From assembly GCF_035594125.1 (NCBI RefSeq), contig NC_087158.1, forward strand, positions 5,940,501-6,004,500: 64,000 nucleotides of DNA, written 5' to 3'. The position numbers were made by a program, and so were the translations under genes. Positions 1-13,029 of this stretch are shown here, piece after piece. Under the pieces are notes generated by a model. The model had not been told where the DNA came from. It made no database searches and saw nothing but the letters and a program-made list of their open reading frames with translations. The stretch's first letter is position 1, and every line of letters begins with the position of its first letter. Source of the DNA: Scylla paramamosain. Lineage: Eukaryota; Arthropoda; Malacostraca; Decapoda; Portunidae.

Positions 1-896
1 ACCAAAACGTTAAAACCTACAAATAACACTTTATAGAGAAAAAAATAAAATAAATAATAAAAAAAGCATTATTTTTTTGTTATTGATGTTCATAGGTACC
101 AAGATGCCAAAATTCTGCCAAAATTCAGGGAAATTATGTGGAAAAAAGAACATTATCGAAAAAGTTAATTTTACCTTTTTTTCGGAGTTATGTACCAAAC
201 CATAAAGTGTATGCAAAGCCACCTATTTGGGAAAATTTAAGGACTTTACAAGAAACCTGTTTTTTTCAGTGTTTTTCCGCATGTTAGGCACCAAAACGAT
301 AGATAATATGAAAGTCACTCTACATGGAAATCCAAAACAAAATTACTAAAAACGTGACTTTTAAAAGATTTACGTAGAAAAACGCTAAAACGGATGCAAA
401 CCAACCAATATGAAAAAAATAGAATAACATTACCAGAAAAGTATATTTTGTGTGTTTTTGAGCTTGTTACATAAAAAAAAAACGTAAAAAAGGATGCAAA
501 GCACTGTATATTAGGAAAAAAGACATAACGAGAAACGTGTATAATGAGTATTTTATAGTTTCACCAGAATCACAAGGCAAAAAACGCAAAAACTCGTCTG
601 TGTGGAGGTTTCTAAGATACCAAAATGCTGAAACTCATGAATAACACTATTAATCAAGAAACAGAGCAACCTTACTAAATGCGTGTATTTTGAGTGATTT
701 TTTACATTCTTAGTTACCAAAACCCCAAATTCCATGCGAAACTAGCTTTATGTGGGAAAAAAAAAATGACATTACCAGAAAAGTATCTTTGAGTGTTTTG
801 ACCGTGTTAGGCAATAAAGCACTAAAAAGCAGGGCAATCACATTACATGGGAATAAAAACAACTTTTACGAAGAACTTGCCTTTTACTGTTTTTTG

Positions 897-1371
897 ACAC
901 GCATTTACAAAGGTTGTTCTGTTTCTCAATTAAGAGTGTTATTCATGAGTTTCAGCATTTTGGTATCTAGGAAACCTCCATATACACGAGATTTTTCGTT
1001 TTTTGCCTTGTTTTTTTTTTTTTTTCAACTATAAAACATTCATTATACATTTTTCTCGCAAAGTCTCTTTGTTTCTCAATATAGAGTGCTTTGTATCAAT
1101 TTTTGCGTTTTTTTGTAGGTAACAAGCTCAAAAAAACTCAAAATATACATTTTTGGTAATGTTTTTTTCCTTCTTGATATTGGTTGTTTTGCATCAGTTT
1201 TAGCGTTTTTCTACGTAAAACACTGAGAAGACACGTTTTCAGTAATTTTCTTTTGGATTCCCACATAGAGTAAATTTTATTTATCATTTTGGTGCCTAAC
1301 ATGCTGAAAAACACTCAAAAGACAGATTTCTGGTAAGGTTTTTAATTTTCTCATATGCGAGGCCTTGCATG
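897..1371 (-). repeat. Inverted satellite block in HOR copy 1
   Basis: Between GTTTTTTG|ACACGCATTT and CTTGCATG|TCTTTTGAG the monomers read as the reverse complement of the surrounding array. For example CTCAATTAAGAGTGTTATTC at 925-944 is the reverse complement of the usual forward words GAATAACACTCTTAATTGAG. About five monomers (475 bp) are inverted. Confidence 0.9.
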
Positions 1372-3741
1372 TCTTTTGAGTGTTTTTGAGCGTGTTACGC
1401 AATAAAGGAGGGGCAATCACATTACATGGGAATAAAACCAAATTTTACCAAAAACTTGCCTTTAAGTGTTTTTGAGCTCCTTACATACCAAAACGCTAAA
1501 ACGTATGCAAAATACATTTTATGGAAAAAAAGAATAATATTACCAAATACATGTATTTTTAGTGTTTTTGATCATGTTATCTATAAAAACGCTTAAATAC
1601 ATGCAAAGAACGTTATGTTTGGGAAACGAAAGGATATTACGAGAAACGTGTATTATGAGTGTTTTTTAAGTTCCTTCAGTACCTAAAAGCTAAAACCCAC
1701 AAATAACACTCTTTATTTAGTAAAGAAATAATAAATAAAAAAATTAAAAAATGGGAATTTTTTTTTTGTTATTCATCGTAATAGGTACCGAGATGCCAAA
1801 ATTCTGCCAAAATTCAGGGAATTTATGTGGAAAAAAGAACATTACCAAAAAAGTTAATTATAGCTTTTTTTTCGGATTGTTATGTACTAAACCCTAAAGT
1901 ACATGCAAAGCCACCTATATAGGGAAGTTAAACGACTTTACCAGAAACCTGTCTTTCCAGTGTTTTTCAGCATGTTAGGTACCAAAACGATAAATAATAT
2001 GGAAGTCAGTCAATATGTGAATCCAAAACAAAATTACTGAAAACGTGTCCTTTCAGTACTTTACGTAGAAAAACGGTAAAGCGGATGCAAACCAACCTAT
2101 ATGAAGAAATTGAATAACATTACCAAAAATATATATTTTGAGTGTTTTTGAACTTGTTACAAAAAAATGCAAAAATGGATGTAAAGCATTCTATATTAGG
2201 AAAGAATAGGACATTAAGAGAAACGTGTATAATGAGTGTTTTATATTTTTTAAAAGAATCACAAGGCAATAAACACAAAAACTCGTGTATATAGAGAAAT
2301 TTCTTACATACCAAAATGATTAAATGCATGAATAACACTTTTAATCAATAAACAGAACTACCTTACCAAATTCTTTATTTTGAGTGTTTTTTCACATTCT
2401 TAGTTACTAAAATGCGAAATTACATGCGAAACTACCTTCATGTGGGAAAAAAAAATGATATTACCAAAAAAGTGTCTTTTTAGTTTTTTTGTGCGTGAGA
2501 TGCAACAAAGCACTAAAAAGCAGAATAATCACATTACATAGGAATAAAACCAACTTTTACGAAGAATTTGCCTTTAAGTGTTTTTTAGATCCTTACATAC
2601 CAAATCGCTAAAACGCATGCAAAACACGCTTAATGGAGAAAAAGAATAACATTACCAAAAACATGTATTTTGAGTGTTTTTGATCATGTAACCTATAAAA
2701 ACGCTTAAATACATGTAAAGAACCCTATGTTTGTATAACAAAAGGACATTACGAAAATCGTGTATTATGAGTGTTTTTAAGTTAAGTACCAAAAAGCTAA
2801 AACCCACAAATAACACTCTTTACAGAGAGATTTTTTTTTTTTTTTGTTATTCATCTTCATAGGTTCCGAAATGCAAAAATTCTGGCAAAATTCATGGAAA
2901 TTTTGTAAAAAAAAAAAATCATTTAAAAAAAAATCATTTTAGCTTTTTTCCGATGTTATGTACAAACCCTGAAGTGCATGCAAATCCACCTATATGGGGA
3001 AATTACACGACTTTACCAGAAACCTGTCTTTTGAGTGTTTTTCAGCAATTTCAACAATATTACAGAAAACGTGTCCTTTCAGTGATTTACGTAGAAAAAC
3101 ACAAAACGGATGTGTTTTTGAGTTTGTTGCCTACAAAAAATGTAAAAATGGATGGAAAACACTTTATATTGGCAAAGAAAAGGACATTACGAGAACCGTG
3201 TATGAGTGTTTTATAGTTTCACAAGAACCAAAAGGTAAAAAAAATAAAAAAACTCGTGTACATAAAGAAGTTTCTTACATACCAAAAAGGTAAAACTCAT
3301 GAATAACACTTTTTAATTTTGAAACAGAAATACCTTATCAAATGTGTGTACTAGAAAAGTTTCTTACATACCAAAATGCTGAAACTCATGAATAACACTT
3401 TTAATTAAGAAATAGAACAACCTTACTAATTGCCTGTGTTTTGAGTTTTTTCACATTCTTAGTTACCAAAACCCCAAATTCCATGCAAAACTAGCTTTAT
3501 GTGGGAAAAAAAATGATATTAGCAGAAAAGTGTCTTTTGAGTGTTTTTGAGCGTGTTAGGCAATAAAGCACAAAAAATCAGGGCAATCACATTACATGCG
3601 AATAAAAACAACTTTTACCAAGAACTTGCCTTTAAGTGTTTTTGAGCTCATTACATACCAAAATGCTAAAACGCATGCAAAACACCTTTTATGGAGAAAC
3701 AATAAAATTACCAAAAACATTTATTTTGAGTGTTTTTGATC

Positions 3742-3745
<4 letters not shown>

Positions 3746-3795
<50 letters not shown>
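3746..3795. repeat. (TA)25 microsatellite in HOR copy 1
   Basis: A 50-bp uninterrupted TA tract replaces part of the GATCATGTTACCTATAAAAACG monomer junction. It probably grew from the short TATA present there in other blocks. Confidence 0.95.
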
Positions 3796-3799
<4 letters not shown>

Positions 3800-6700
3800 C
3801 GCTTAAATACATATGTGAAGATCCTTATGTTTGCGAAACGAAAGGACATTAAGAGAAATGTGTATTATATGTGATTTTAAGTTCCTTAAATACCAAAAAG
3901 CTAAAACCCACAAATAACACTCTTTATTTAGAAAAAAAAGTAAGAAAATAAAAAAATAGGATTTTTTTTTATTCATCTTTATAAGTACAGAGATGCCAAA
4001 ATTCTGGGAAAATTAAAAGAAAATGATCAAAAAAGTTAATTTTAGCTTTTTTTTCGGACTCTTATGTACCAAACCCTAAAGTGCATCCAAAGACTCCTAT
4101 GTGAGGAAATTAAACGACCTTACCATAAATCTGTTTTTTGAGTGTTTTCAGCATGTTAGACACCAAAACGATAAAAAATAAGAACTCACTCTATATGAGA
4201 ATCGTAAAACAAAATTGCTGAAAACGTGTCTTTTCAGTGTTTTACGTAGAAACACGCTGAAACGGATGTAAACCAACCAATATCAAGAAATAGAAAAATA
4301 TTACCAAAAAGGTATATTTTGAGTCTTTTTCAGCTTGTTACCTACAAAAAAACTCGAAAATTCATGCAAAGCACTATATATTAGAAAATAAAAGGACTTT
4401 GCAAGAAAAGTGTATAATGAGTTTTTTTTTATAGTTCAATAGAACCAAAAGGCAAAAAACAAAAAACTCGTGTATATGGAGAAGGTTCCTAGATATCAAA
4501 ATGCTGAAACTCATGAATAACACTCTTAATTGAGAAACAGAACAACCTTACTAAATGCGTGTATTTTGAGTGCTTTTCACATTCTTAGTTACCAAAACCC
4601 CAAATTGCATGCGAAACCACCTTTATGTGAGAAAAATATGTCATTACCAGAAAAGTGTCTTTTAAGTGTTTTTGAGCGTGATAGGCAATAAAGCACTAAA
4701 AAGCAGAGCAATCATATTACATTGCAGTAAGACCAATTTATAGCAAAAACTTGCCTTTAAGTATTTTTGAGCTCCTAATATACCAAACCGCTAAAACGCA
4801 TGCAAAACAAACTTTATGGAGAAACAGAATAACATTACCGAAAACATGTATTTTGAGTGTTTTTGATCATGTTATCTATAAAAACGCTTAAATACATGCA
4901 AAGAACATTATGTTTGGGAAACAAAAGGACATTATGAAAAACGTGTATTATGAGTGTTTTTTTTAAGTTCCTTAAGTACCAAAAAGCTAAAACTCACAAA
5001 TAACACTATTTAGAAAAAATAAATAAATAAAAAAATGAAAAAAATAGGATTTTTTTTTTTTTTTTGTTATTTATCTTCATAGGTACAGAGATGCCAAAAT
5101 TCAGGGAAAATTCAGGGCAATCATATGATAAAAGAATATTATCAAAAAAGTTAATTTCAGCTTTTTTTTCGGACTGTTATGTAACAAACCCTAAAGTGCA
5201 TGTAAAGCTTCTTACGAGTATATGAAGAAATTAAACGACCTTACTTTAAATCTGTTTTTTGAGAGTTTTTTAGCATGTTAGGCACCAAAACGATAAATAA
5301 TAAGTAACTCACTCTATATGGGAATCCAAAACAAAGTTACTGAAAACGTATCTTCTCAGTGTTTTATGTAGAAAAACGCTAAAACGGAAGGTAAAGCAAC
5401 CAATATCAAGAAATAGAAAAACAATACTAAAAAGGTATATTTCAAGTGTTTTTGAGCTTCTTACCTACAAAAAACGCGAAAATTGATGGAAAGCACTCTA
5501 TATTGGGAAACCAAAGGACATTGCAAGAAAAGTGTATAATGAGTGTTTTATAGTTCAAAAGAACCACAAGGCAAAAAACGCAAAATCTCGTGTATATGGA
5601 GAGGCTTCCTAAAACTCATATATAACACTCCTAATTGAGAAACAGAACAACCTTAATAAATGCGTGTATTTTGAGTGCTTTTCACATTCTTAGTTACCAA
5701 AAACCATAAATTGCATGCGAAAATAGATTTGTGGGAAAAAAAAAAGACTTTACCAGTAAAGTGTCTTTTGAGTGTTTTTGAGCGTGATAGGCAATAAAGC
5801 ACTAAAAAGGAGGGCAATCACATTACATTGGAGGAAAACGAATTTTTACCAAGAACTTGCCTTTAAGTGTTTTTGAGCTCCTTATATACCAAAACACTAA
5901 AACGCATATAAAACACTCTTTTTGGTGAAACAGAATAACATTTCCAAAAACATGTATTTTTAGTGTTTTTGATCATGTTACCAATAAAAAAGCTTAAATA
6001 CATGCAAAGAACACTATTTTTGGGAAAGAAAAGAAGATTACGAGAAACGTATATTATGAGTGTTTTTAATTTCATTTATTATCAAAAAGCTAAAAGCCAC
6101 AAATAACACTCTTTATTGAGAAACAATAAATAAATAAAAAAAAAAAATACGATATTTTTTTTTCTTTCTTAATCATCTTCACAGGTACTGAGATGCCAAA
6201 ATTCGGGCAAAGTTCAGGAAATTATATGAAGGAAGAACATTATCAAAAAAGTTAAATTTAACTTTTTTTTCGGAATGTTATGTACCAAACCCCTAAAGTG
6301 CATGCAAAGCCACCTATATGGGGAAATTATACGTCTTTGTCTTATGAGTGTTTTTCAGCATTTTAGGAACCAACACGATAAAACCCAAGGAAGTCAACCT
6401 ATATGGGAATCCAAAACAAAATTACTGAAAACGTGTTATACGTAGAAAACGCTAAAACGGATGCAAACCAACTAAAATGAAGAAATAGAATAAGATTACC
6501 AAAAAGGTATATTTTGAGAGTTTTTGAAATTGTTACCTACAAAAAACGCGAAAATGGATGGAAAGCACTCTAGATTGGGAAGCAAATGGACATTACGAGA
6601 AACGACTATAATGAGTGTTTTATAGTTTCACAAGAACCACAAGGCAAAAAACGCAAAAACTCGTGTATATAAAGAAGTTTCTTACATTCCAAAATGCTGA

Positions 6701-8776
6701 AACTCAAGAATAAGACTTTTAATTGAGAAACAAAACTATCTTACCAAATGTGAGTATTTTGTGTTTTTCACATTCTTAGTTACGAAAAACCGAAATTACA
6801 AGCGAAACTAGTTTTATGTGGGAAAAAAATGACATTACCAGAAAAGTGTCTTTTGAGTGTTTTAGAGCATGATATGCAACAAAGCACTAAAAAGCAGAAC
6901 AATCACATTGCATGGGAATAAAACCAACATTTACCAAAAACATACCTTTAAGTGTTTTTAACTCCTTACATAAGAAAACGCTAAAACGCATGCAAAACAA
7001 TCTTTATGGAGAAATTAAATATCATTACTAAAAACATGAAATTTAAGTGTTTTTGATGATGTTACCTATAAAAACGTTTAAATACATGCAAAGAACCCTA
7101 TGTTTGTGAAACGAAAGGATATTATGAAAATTATGTATTATGAGAGATTTTAGGTTCCTTAAGTACCAAAAAGCTAAAACACACAAATAACACTCTTTAT
7201 AGAGAAAAAAAAAAAATAAAAATAAATGAAGTTTTTTTTTTTTTCTTATTCATCTTCATAGGTACCGAGATGCATAAATTCCGGCAAAATTCAGGGAAAT
7301 TAGGTGAAGAAAAAAAATTTACAAAAAAAAATTTTAGCTTTTTTCCGGAGTTATGTACCAAACCCTGAAGTGCATCCAAAGCCACTTATATGGGAAAATT
7401 ACACGACTTTACCAGAAACCTGTACCAGAAACAATTTCAACAATATTACTGAAAACGAGTCTTTTCAGAGATTTACGAAGAAAAACGCTAAAACTGATAC
7501 AAACCAACCAATATGAAGAAATAGAATAACATTACCAAAAAGATATATTTTTAGTGTTTTTAAGCTTGTTTCCTACAAAAAATGCAAAAATGGATGGAAA
7601 GCACTCTATATTAGGAAACAAAAGAACATTACGAGAAATGAGGAATAATGAGTGTTTTATAGTTTCACAAGAACCACAAGGCAATAAACGCAAAAACTTA
7701 CATACCAAAATGATGAAATGCATGAATAACACTTTTAATCGAGAAACAGAACTACCCTAACAAATTGTGGATTTTGCGTGTTTTTCACATTCTTAGTTAC
7801 GAAATTGCCAAATTACATGCGAAACTAGCTTTATTTGGGGAAAAAATGACATTATCAGAAAATTTCTTTTGAGTGTTTTAGAGCGTGATATGCAACAAAG
7901 CACTAAAAAGCAGAACAATCACATTAATTGGGAATAAAAGCAACTTTTACGAAGAATTTGCCTTTAAGTGTTTTTTAACTCCTTACATACCAAAACGCTA
8001 AAACGCATGTAAAACACGCTTTATGGAGAAACAGAAACGCTTAAATACATGTAAAGAACCCTATGTTTGTATAAGAAAAGGACATTACAAAAATCGTCTA
8101 TTATGAGTGTTTTTAAGTTCCTTAAGTACCAAAAAGCTAAAACTCACATATAACACTTTATAGAGAAAATAAAATGTTATTCATTTTCATAGGTACCGAG
8201 AGAGCAAAATTCTGGAAAAATTCAGGGAAATTTTGTAAAAAAAAAAAATCATTATAAAAAAATAATTTTAGCTTTTTTTCCGGAGCTATGTACCAAACCC
8301 TGAAGTGCATGCAAACCCACCTATATGGAGAAATTACTCGACATTACCAGAAACCTATCTTTTGAGTGTTTTTTCAGCAATTTCAACAATATTACTGAAA
8401 ACGTGTCTTTTAATTGATTTACAAAGAAAAACGCTAAAACGGATGCAAACCAACCAATATGAAGAAATAGATACATTACAAAAAAGATATATTTTGATGT
8501 GTTTTTGAGCTTGTTACCTACAAAAAAATGCGAAAATAGATGAAACGTACTCTATATTAGGAAAGAAAGGGACATTACGAGAAACGTATATAATGAATGT
8601 TTTATAGTTTAACAAGAACCACAAGGCAAAAGACTCAAAAACTCGTGTACAGAAAGAAGTTTCTTGCATACCAAAATGCTGAAACTCTGAATAACACTTT
8701 TAATTGAGAAACAGAATTACCTTACAAAATGTGTGTATTTTGAGTGTTTTTCACATTCTTAGTTACAAAAATCCCA

Positions 8777-8803
8777 AATTACATGCGAAACTCGCATGTA
8801 ATT
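8777..8803. repeat. Perfect 12-bp-arm hairpin in the HOR (also at 22,369 and 35,895)
   Basis: AATTACATGCGA, loop AAC, TCGCATGTAATT. The same structure is at 22,369-22,395 and 35,895-35,921. It is missing from copy 4, which breaks off about 60 bp before the equivalent position. It looks like a local inverted duplication of the usual TTACATGCGAAACT monomer word. Confidence 0.85.
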
Positions 8804-11072
8804 TCCCACTTTATGTGGGAAATAAATGACATTACAAAAAAAAGTGTCTTTTGAGTGTTTTTGAGCGTTATATGCAACAAAGCACTAAAAAGCTGAACAA
8901 TCACATTACATTGGAATAAAACTAAATTTTACGGAGAATAAAAAAAAGAACAAGCTTACCAAATGAGTGAATTTTGGGTGTTTTCACAATCTTAGTTACC
9001 AAAACCTCAAATTGCATGCGAAATATTGTGGGATAAAAATGTGGGAAAAAATTACATTAACATAAAAAAGTTTTTTCGAGTGTTTTTTGAGCGTGTTAGG
9101 AAATAAAGCACTAAAAAGCAGGGCAATCACATTACATATGGATAAAACCAATTTTTACCAAGAATATCCCTTTAAGATTTTTTTAACTCCTTACATACAA
9201 AAACGCTAAAACGCATGCAAAACACCCTTTATGGAGAAACAGAATAACATTACCAAAAACACGTAATTTGAGTGTTTTTGTTCATGTTACCTATAAAAAC
9301 ACTTATAAACATGTTTGGGAAACGAAAAAAAACATTAGGAGAAATGTGTATTGTGAGTGTTTTTAAGTTTCTTAAGTACCAAAAAGCTAAAAGCCACAAA
9401 TAACACTCTTATAGAGATAAATAAATAAATAAATAAATAAATAAAAAAATAGCATTTTTTTTTATCATTCATATTCATAGGTACTGAGATGCTGAAAGTC
9501 TGGCAAAATTCAGGGAAATTATGTGGAAAAAACAACATTATCAAAAAAGTTAATTTTTAGCTTATTTTCAGACTGTTATGTACGAAACCCTAAACTGCAT
9601 CCAAAGCCACCTATATGGGGAAATTACACGACTGTACCAGAAACCTCTCTTTTGAGTTTTTTTTTTCTTTTTTAGCATGTTTGGCATCAAAAGTATAAAT
9701 AATATGGAAGTCACTCAATATAGGAATGCAAAACAAAATTACTGAAAACGTGTCTTTTCGTTGTTTTACGTAGAAAAACGCTAAAACGGATGCAAACCAA
9801 CCAATATGAAGAAATACAATAATGTTACCAAAAAGGTATATTTTGAGTGTTTTTTGAGCCTGTTCACCACAAAAAACGCAAAAATGGATGCAAAGCACTC
9901 TATATTGGGAAACAAAAGGACATTACGAGAAACGTGTATAATGAGTGTTTTATGGTTTCACAAGAAGAACAAGGCAAAAAACGCAAAAAATATATGGATA
10001 ACTTTTCTTAGATACCAAAATGCTGAAACTCATGAATAACACTCTTAATTGAGAAACAGAACAACCTTACTAAATGCGTGTATTTTGAGAGCTTTTCACA
10101 TTCTTAGTTACCAAAACCCCAAATTGCATGTGAAACCAGATTTATGTGGGAAAAAATGACATTCCCAGAAAAGTGTCTTCTGAGTGTTTTTGAGCGTGAT
10201 AGGATATAAAGCACTAAAAAGCAGGGGAATCACATTAAATTCGAATAAAACCAATTTTTACCAAGAACTTGCCTTTAAGTGTTTTTGAGCTCCTTATATA
10301 CCAAAACGCTAAAACGCATGCAAAACATACTTTATGGAGAAACAGAATAACATTACCAAAAACATGTATTTTGAGTGTTTTTGATCATGTTACCAATAAA
10401 ACGCTTAAAAACATGCTAAGAACCCTATTTGTGGAAAACGAAAAGACATTACGAGAAACGTGTATTATGAGTGTTTTTAAATTCATTAAGTACCAAAAAG
10501 CTAAAAGCCACAAATAACTCTATTAAGAAAAAATAAATAAATAAATAAAAAAATAAGAATATTTTTTTCTTTCTTGTTCTTCTTCACAGGTACCGAGATG
10601 CCAAAATTCGGGCAAAATTCATGAAATTTTGTGAAATAAGAACATTATCAAAAAAGTTAATTATAGCTTTTTTTTTCGACTGTTATGTAGCAAACCCTAA
10701 AGTGCATGCAAAACCACCTATATGGGGAAATCAAACGTCTTTGCCAGAAAACTGTCTTATGAGTGTTTTTCAGCATGTTAGGCACCAAAACGATAAATAA
10801 CATGGAAGTCATTCTATATGGGAATCCAAAACAAAATTACTGAAAACGTGTCTTTTCGGTGTTTTACGTAGAAAAACGGTAAACGGATGCAAACCAACCG
10901 ATATGAAAAAAAGAAAAGAATAACATTACCAAAAAGGTATATTTTGAGTGTTTTTGAGCTTGTTACCTACAAAAAAGGTGAAAAAGGATGCAAAGCACTT
11001 CCTATTGGGAAACAAAAGGACATTATGAGAAACGTGTATAATGAGTGTCTTATTATTTTTCGAGCAAAAGAC

Positions 11073-11094
11073 TTGTGGTTCACAAGAACCACAA
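11073..11094. repeat. Short hairpin insertion in the HOR (also at 24,655 and 38,190)
   Basis: TTGTGGTTC, loop ACAA, GAACCACAA. In most blocks the equivalent place reads TTTATAGTTTCACAAGAACC. Here it carries an inserted piece whose end is the reverse complement of the adjacent GAACCACAA, as expected after a template switch during replication. Confidence 0.8.
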
Positions 11095-13005
11095 AGCAAA
11101 AAACGCAAAAACTCGTGTATATAAAGAAGTTGATTAGATACCAAAATGCTGAAACTCATGAATAACAATCTTAATTGAGAAACAGAACAACCTTACCAAA
11201 AGCGTATATTTTCAGTGTTTTTCACATTATTAGCAAAATCCCAAAAAGCATGCGAAACTAGCTTTATGTGGGAGAAAAATAACATTACCAGAAGTGTCTT
11301 TTGAGTGTTTTTGAGCGTGTTAGGCAATAGAGCACTAAAAAGCAGGGCAATCACATTACATGGGAATAAAACTAACTTTGACCAAGAACTTGTTATTATG
11401 TGTTTTTGAGCTCTTTACATACCAAAAAGCTTAAACGCATGCAAAACACTCCTTTATGGAGAAGCAGAAAAACATTACAAAAAATATGTGTTTTAAGTGT
11501 TTTTGATCATGTTACCTATAAAAACGCTTAAATACATGCAAAGAACCCTATCATTGGGAAACGAAAGGACATTACGAGAAACGTGTATTATGACTGTTTT
11601 TAAGTTCCTTAAGTACCAAAACGTTAAAACCCACAAATAACACTCTTTAAAGAGAAAAAATATATATATAAATAAATAAAAAAAATAGCTTTTTTTTTTA
11701 TTGATTTTCATAAGTACCGAGATGCCAAAATTCTGCCAAAATTCAGAGAATTTATGTGGAAAAAAGAACATTATCAAAAAAGTTAATTATAGCGTTTTTT
11801 TCGGATTGTTATTTACCAAACCCTAAAGTGCATGCAAAGCCACCTATATGAGGAAATTAAACGACTTCATCAGAAACCTGTCTTTTCAGTGTTTTTCAGC
11901 ATGTTAGGCATCAAACCGATAAATAATAAGGAAGTTAGTCAATAACAAAATGACTGAAAACGTATCATTGCAGTGTTTTACGTAGAAAAAACGCTAAAAC
12001 GGAGGCAAAGCAACGAATATGAAGAAATAGAATAACATTACCAAAAAGTGTTTTTGAGCTTTTTACTTACAAAACACGCGAAAAAGGATGTAAAAGCACT
12101 CTATATTGGAAAGGAAAAGGACATTTAGAGAAACGTGTATAATGATTGTTTTATAGTTTCACACGAACCACAAGGCAAAAAACGCAAAAACTCGTGTATA
12201 TAGAGATGTTTCTTACATACGAAAATGCTGAAAGGCAGGAATAACACTTTTAATTGAGAAACAGAACTACCTTACCAAATGTGTGTATTTTGAGTGTTTT
12301 TCACATTTTTAGTTACAACAATCCGAAAATACATGCAAAACTAGCTTTATGTGGGGAAAAAAAAAAAGATATTACCAGAAAAGTGTCTTTTGAGTGTATT
12401 TGAGTGTATATGCAACAAAGCACTAAAAAGCAGAACAATCACATTACATGGGAATAAAACCAACTTTTACGAAGAACTTGCCTTTAAATGTTTTTTTTTA
12501 ACTCCTTACATACCAAAACGTTAAAACGCATGCAAAACACCCTTTATGGAGAAACAGAGTAACATTACCAAAAAACATGCATTTTCTGTGTTTTTGATCA
12601 TGTTATTTATAAAAACGCTTAAATACATGCAAAGAACCTTATGTTTGGGAAATGGAAGGACATTATGAGAAACGTGTATTATGAGTGTTTTTAAGTTCCT
12701 TAAGTACCAAAAAAGCTACAACCCACAAATAACACTCTTTATAGAGAAAAAAATATTTTTTTTTTTTTTTTCATCTTCATAGGTTCTAAGATGTCAAAAT
12801 TCTGTCGATATTCTTTGGGAATCGAAAACAAAATTACTGAAAACGTGTCTTTTCGGTGTTTTACGTAGAAAAAAAAAAAAGTGTTTTTGAGCTTGTTACC
12901 TACAAAAAACGCGAAAAATAGATGCAAAGCACTTCCTATTGGGAAAGAAAAGGACATTACGAGAAACGTGTATAATGAGAGTCTTATTATTTTCGGGTAA
13001 AAGAA

Positions 13006-13029
13006 CTTGTGGTTCACATGAACCACAAG
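13006..13029. repeat. Related 11-bp-arm hairpin (also at 26,588 and 40,122)
   Basis: CTTGTGGTTCA, loop CA, TGAACCACAAG. Same kind of insertion as at 11,073 but with different loop bases and a slightly different inserted flank, so the two blocks probably share one ancestral event. A weaker form is at about 53,505 in the diverged edge. Confidence 0.8.
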
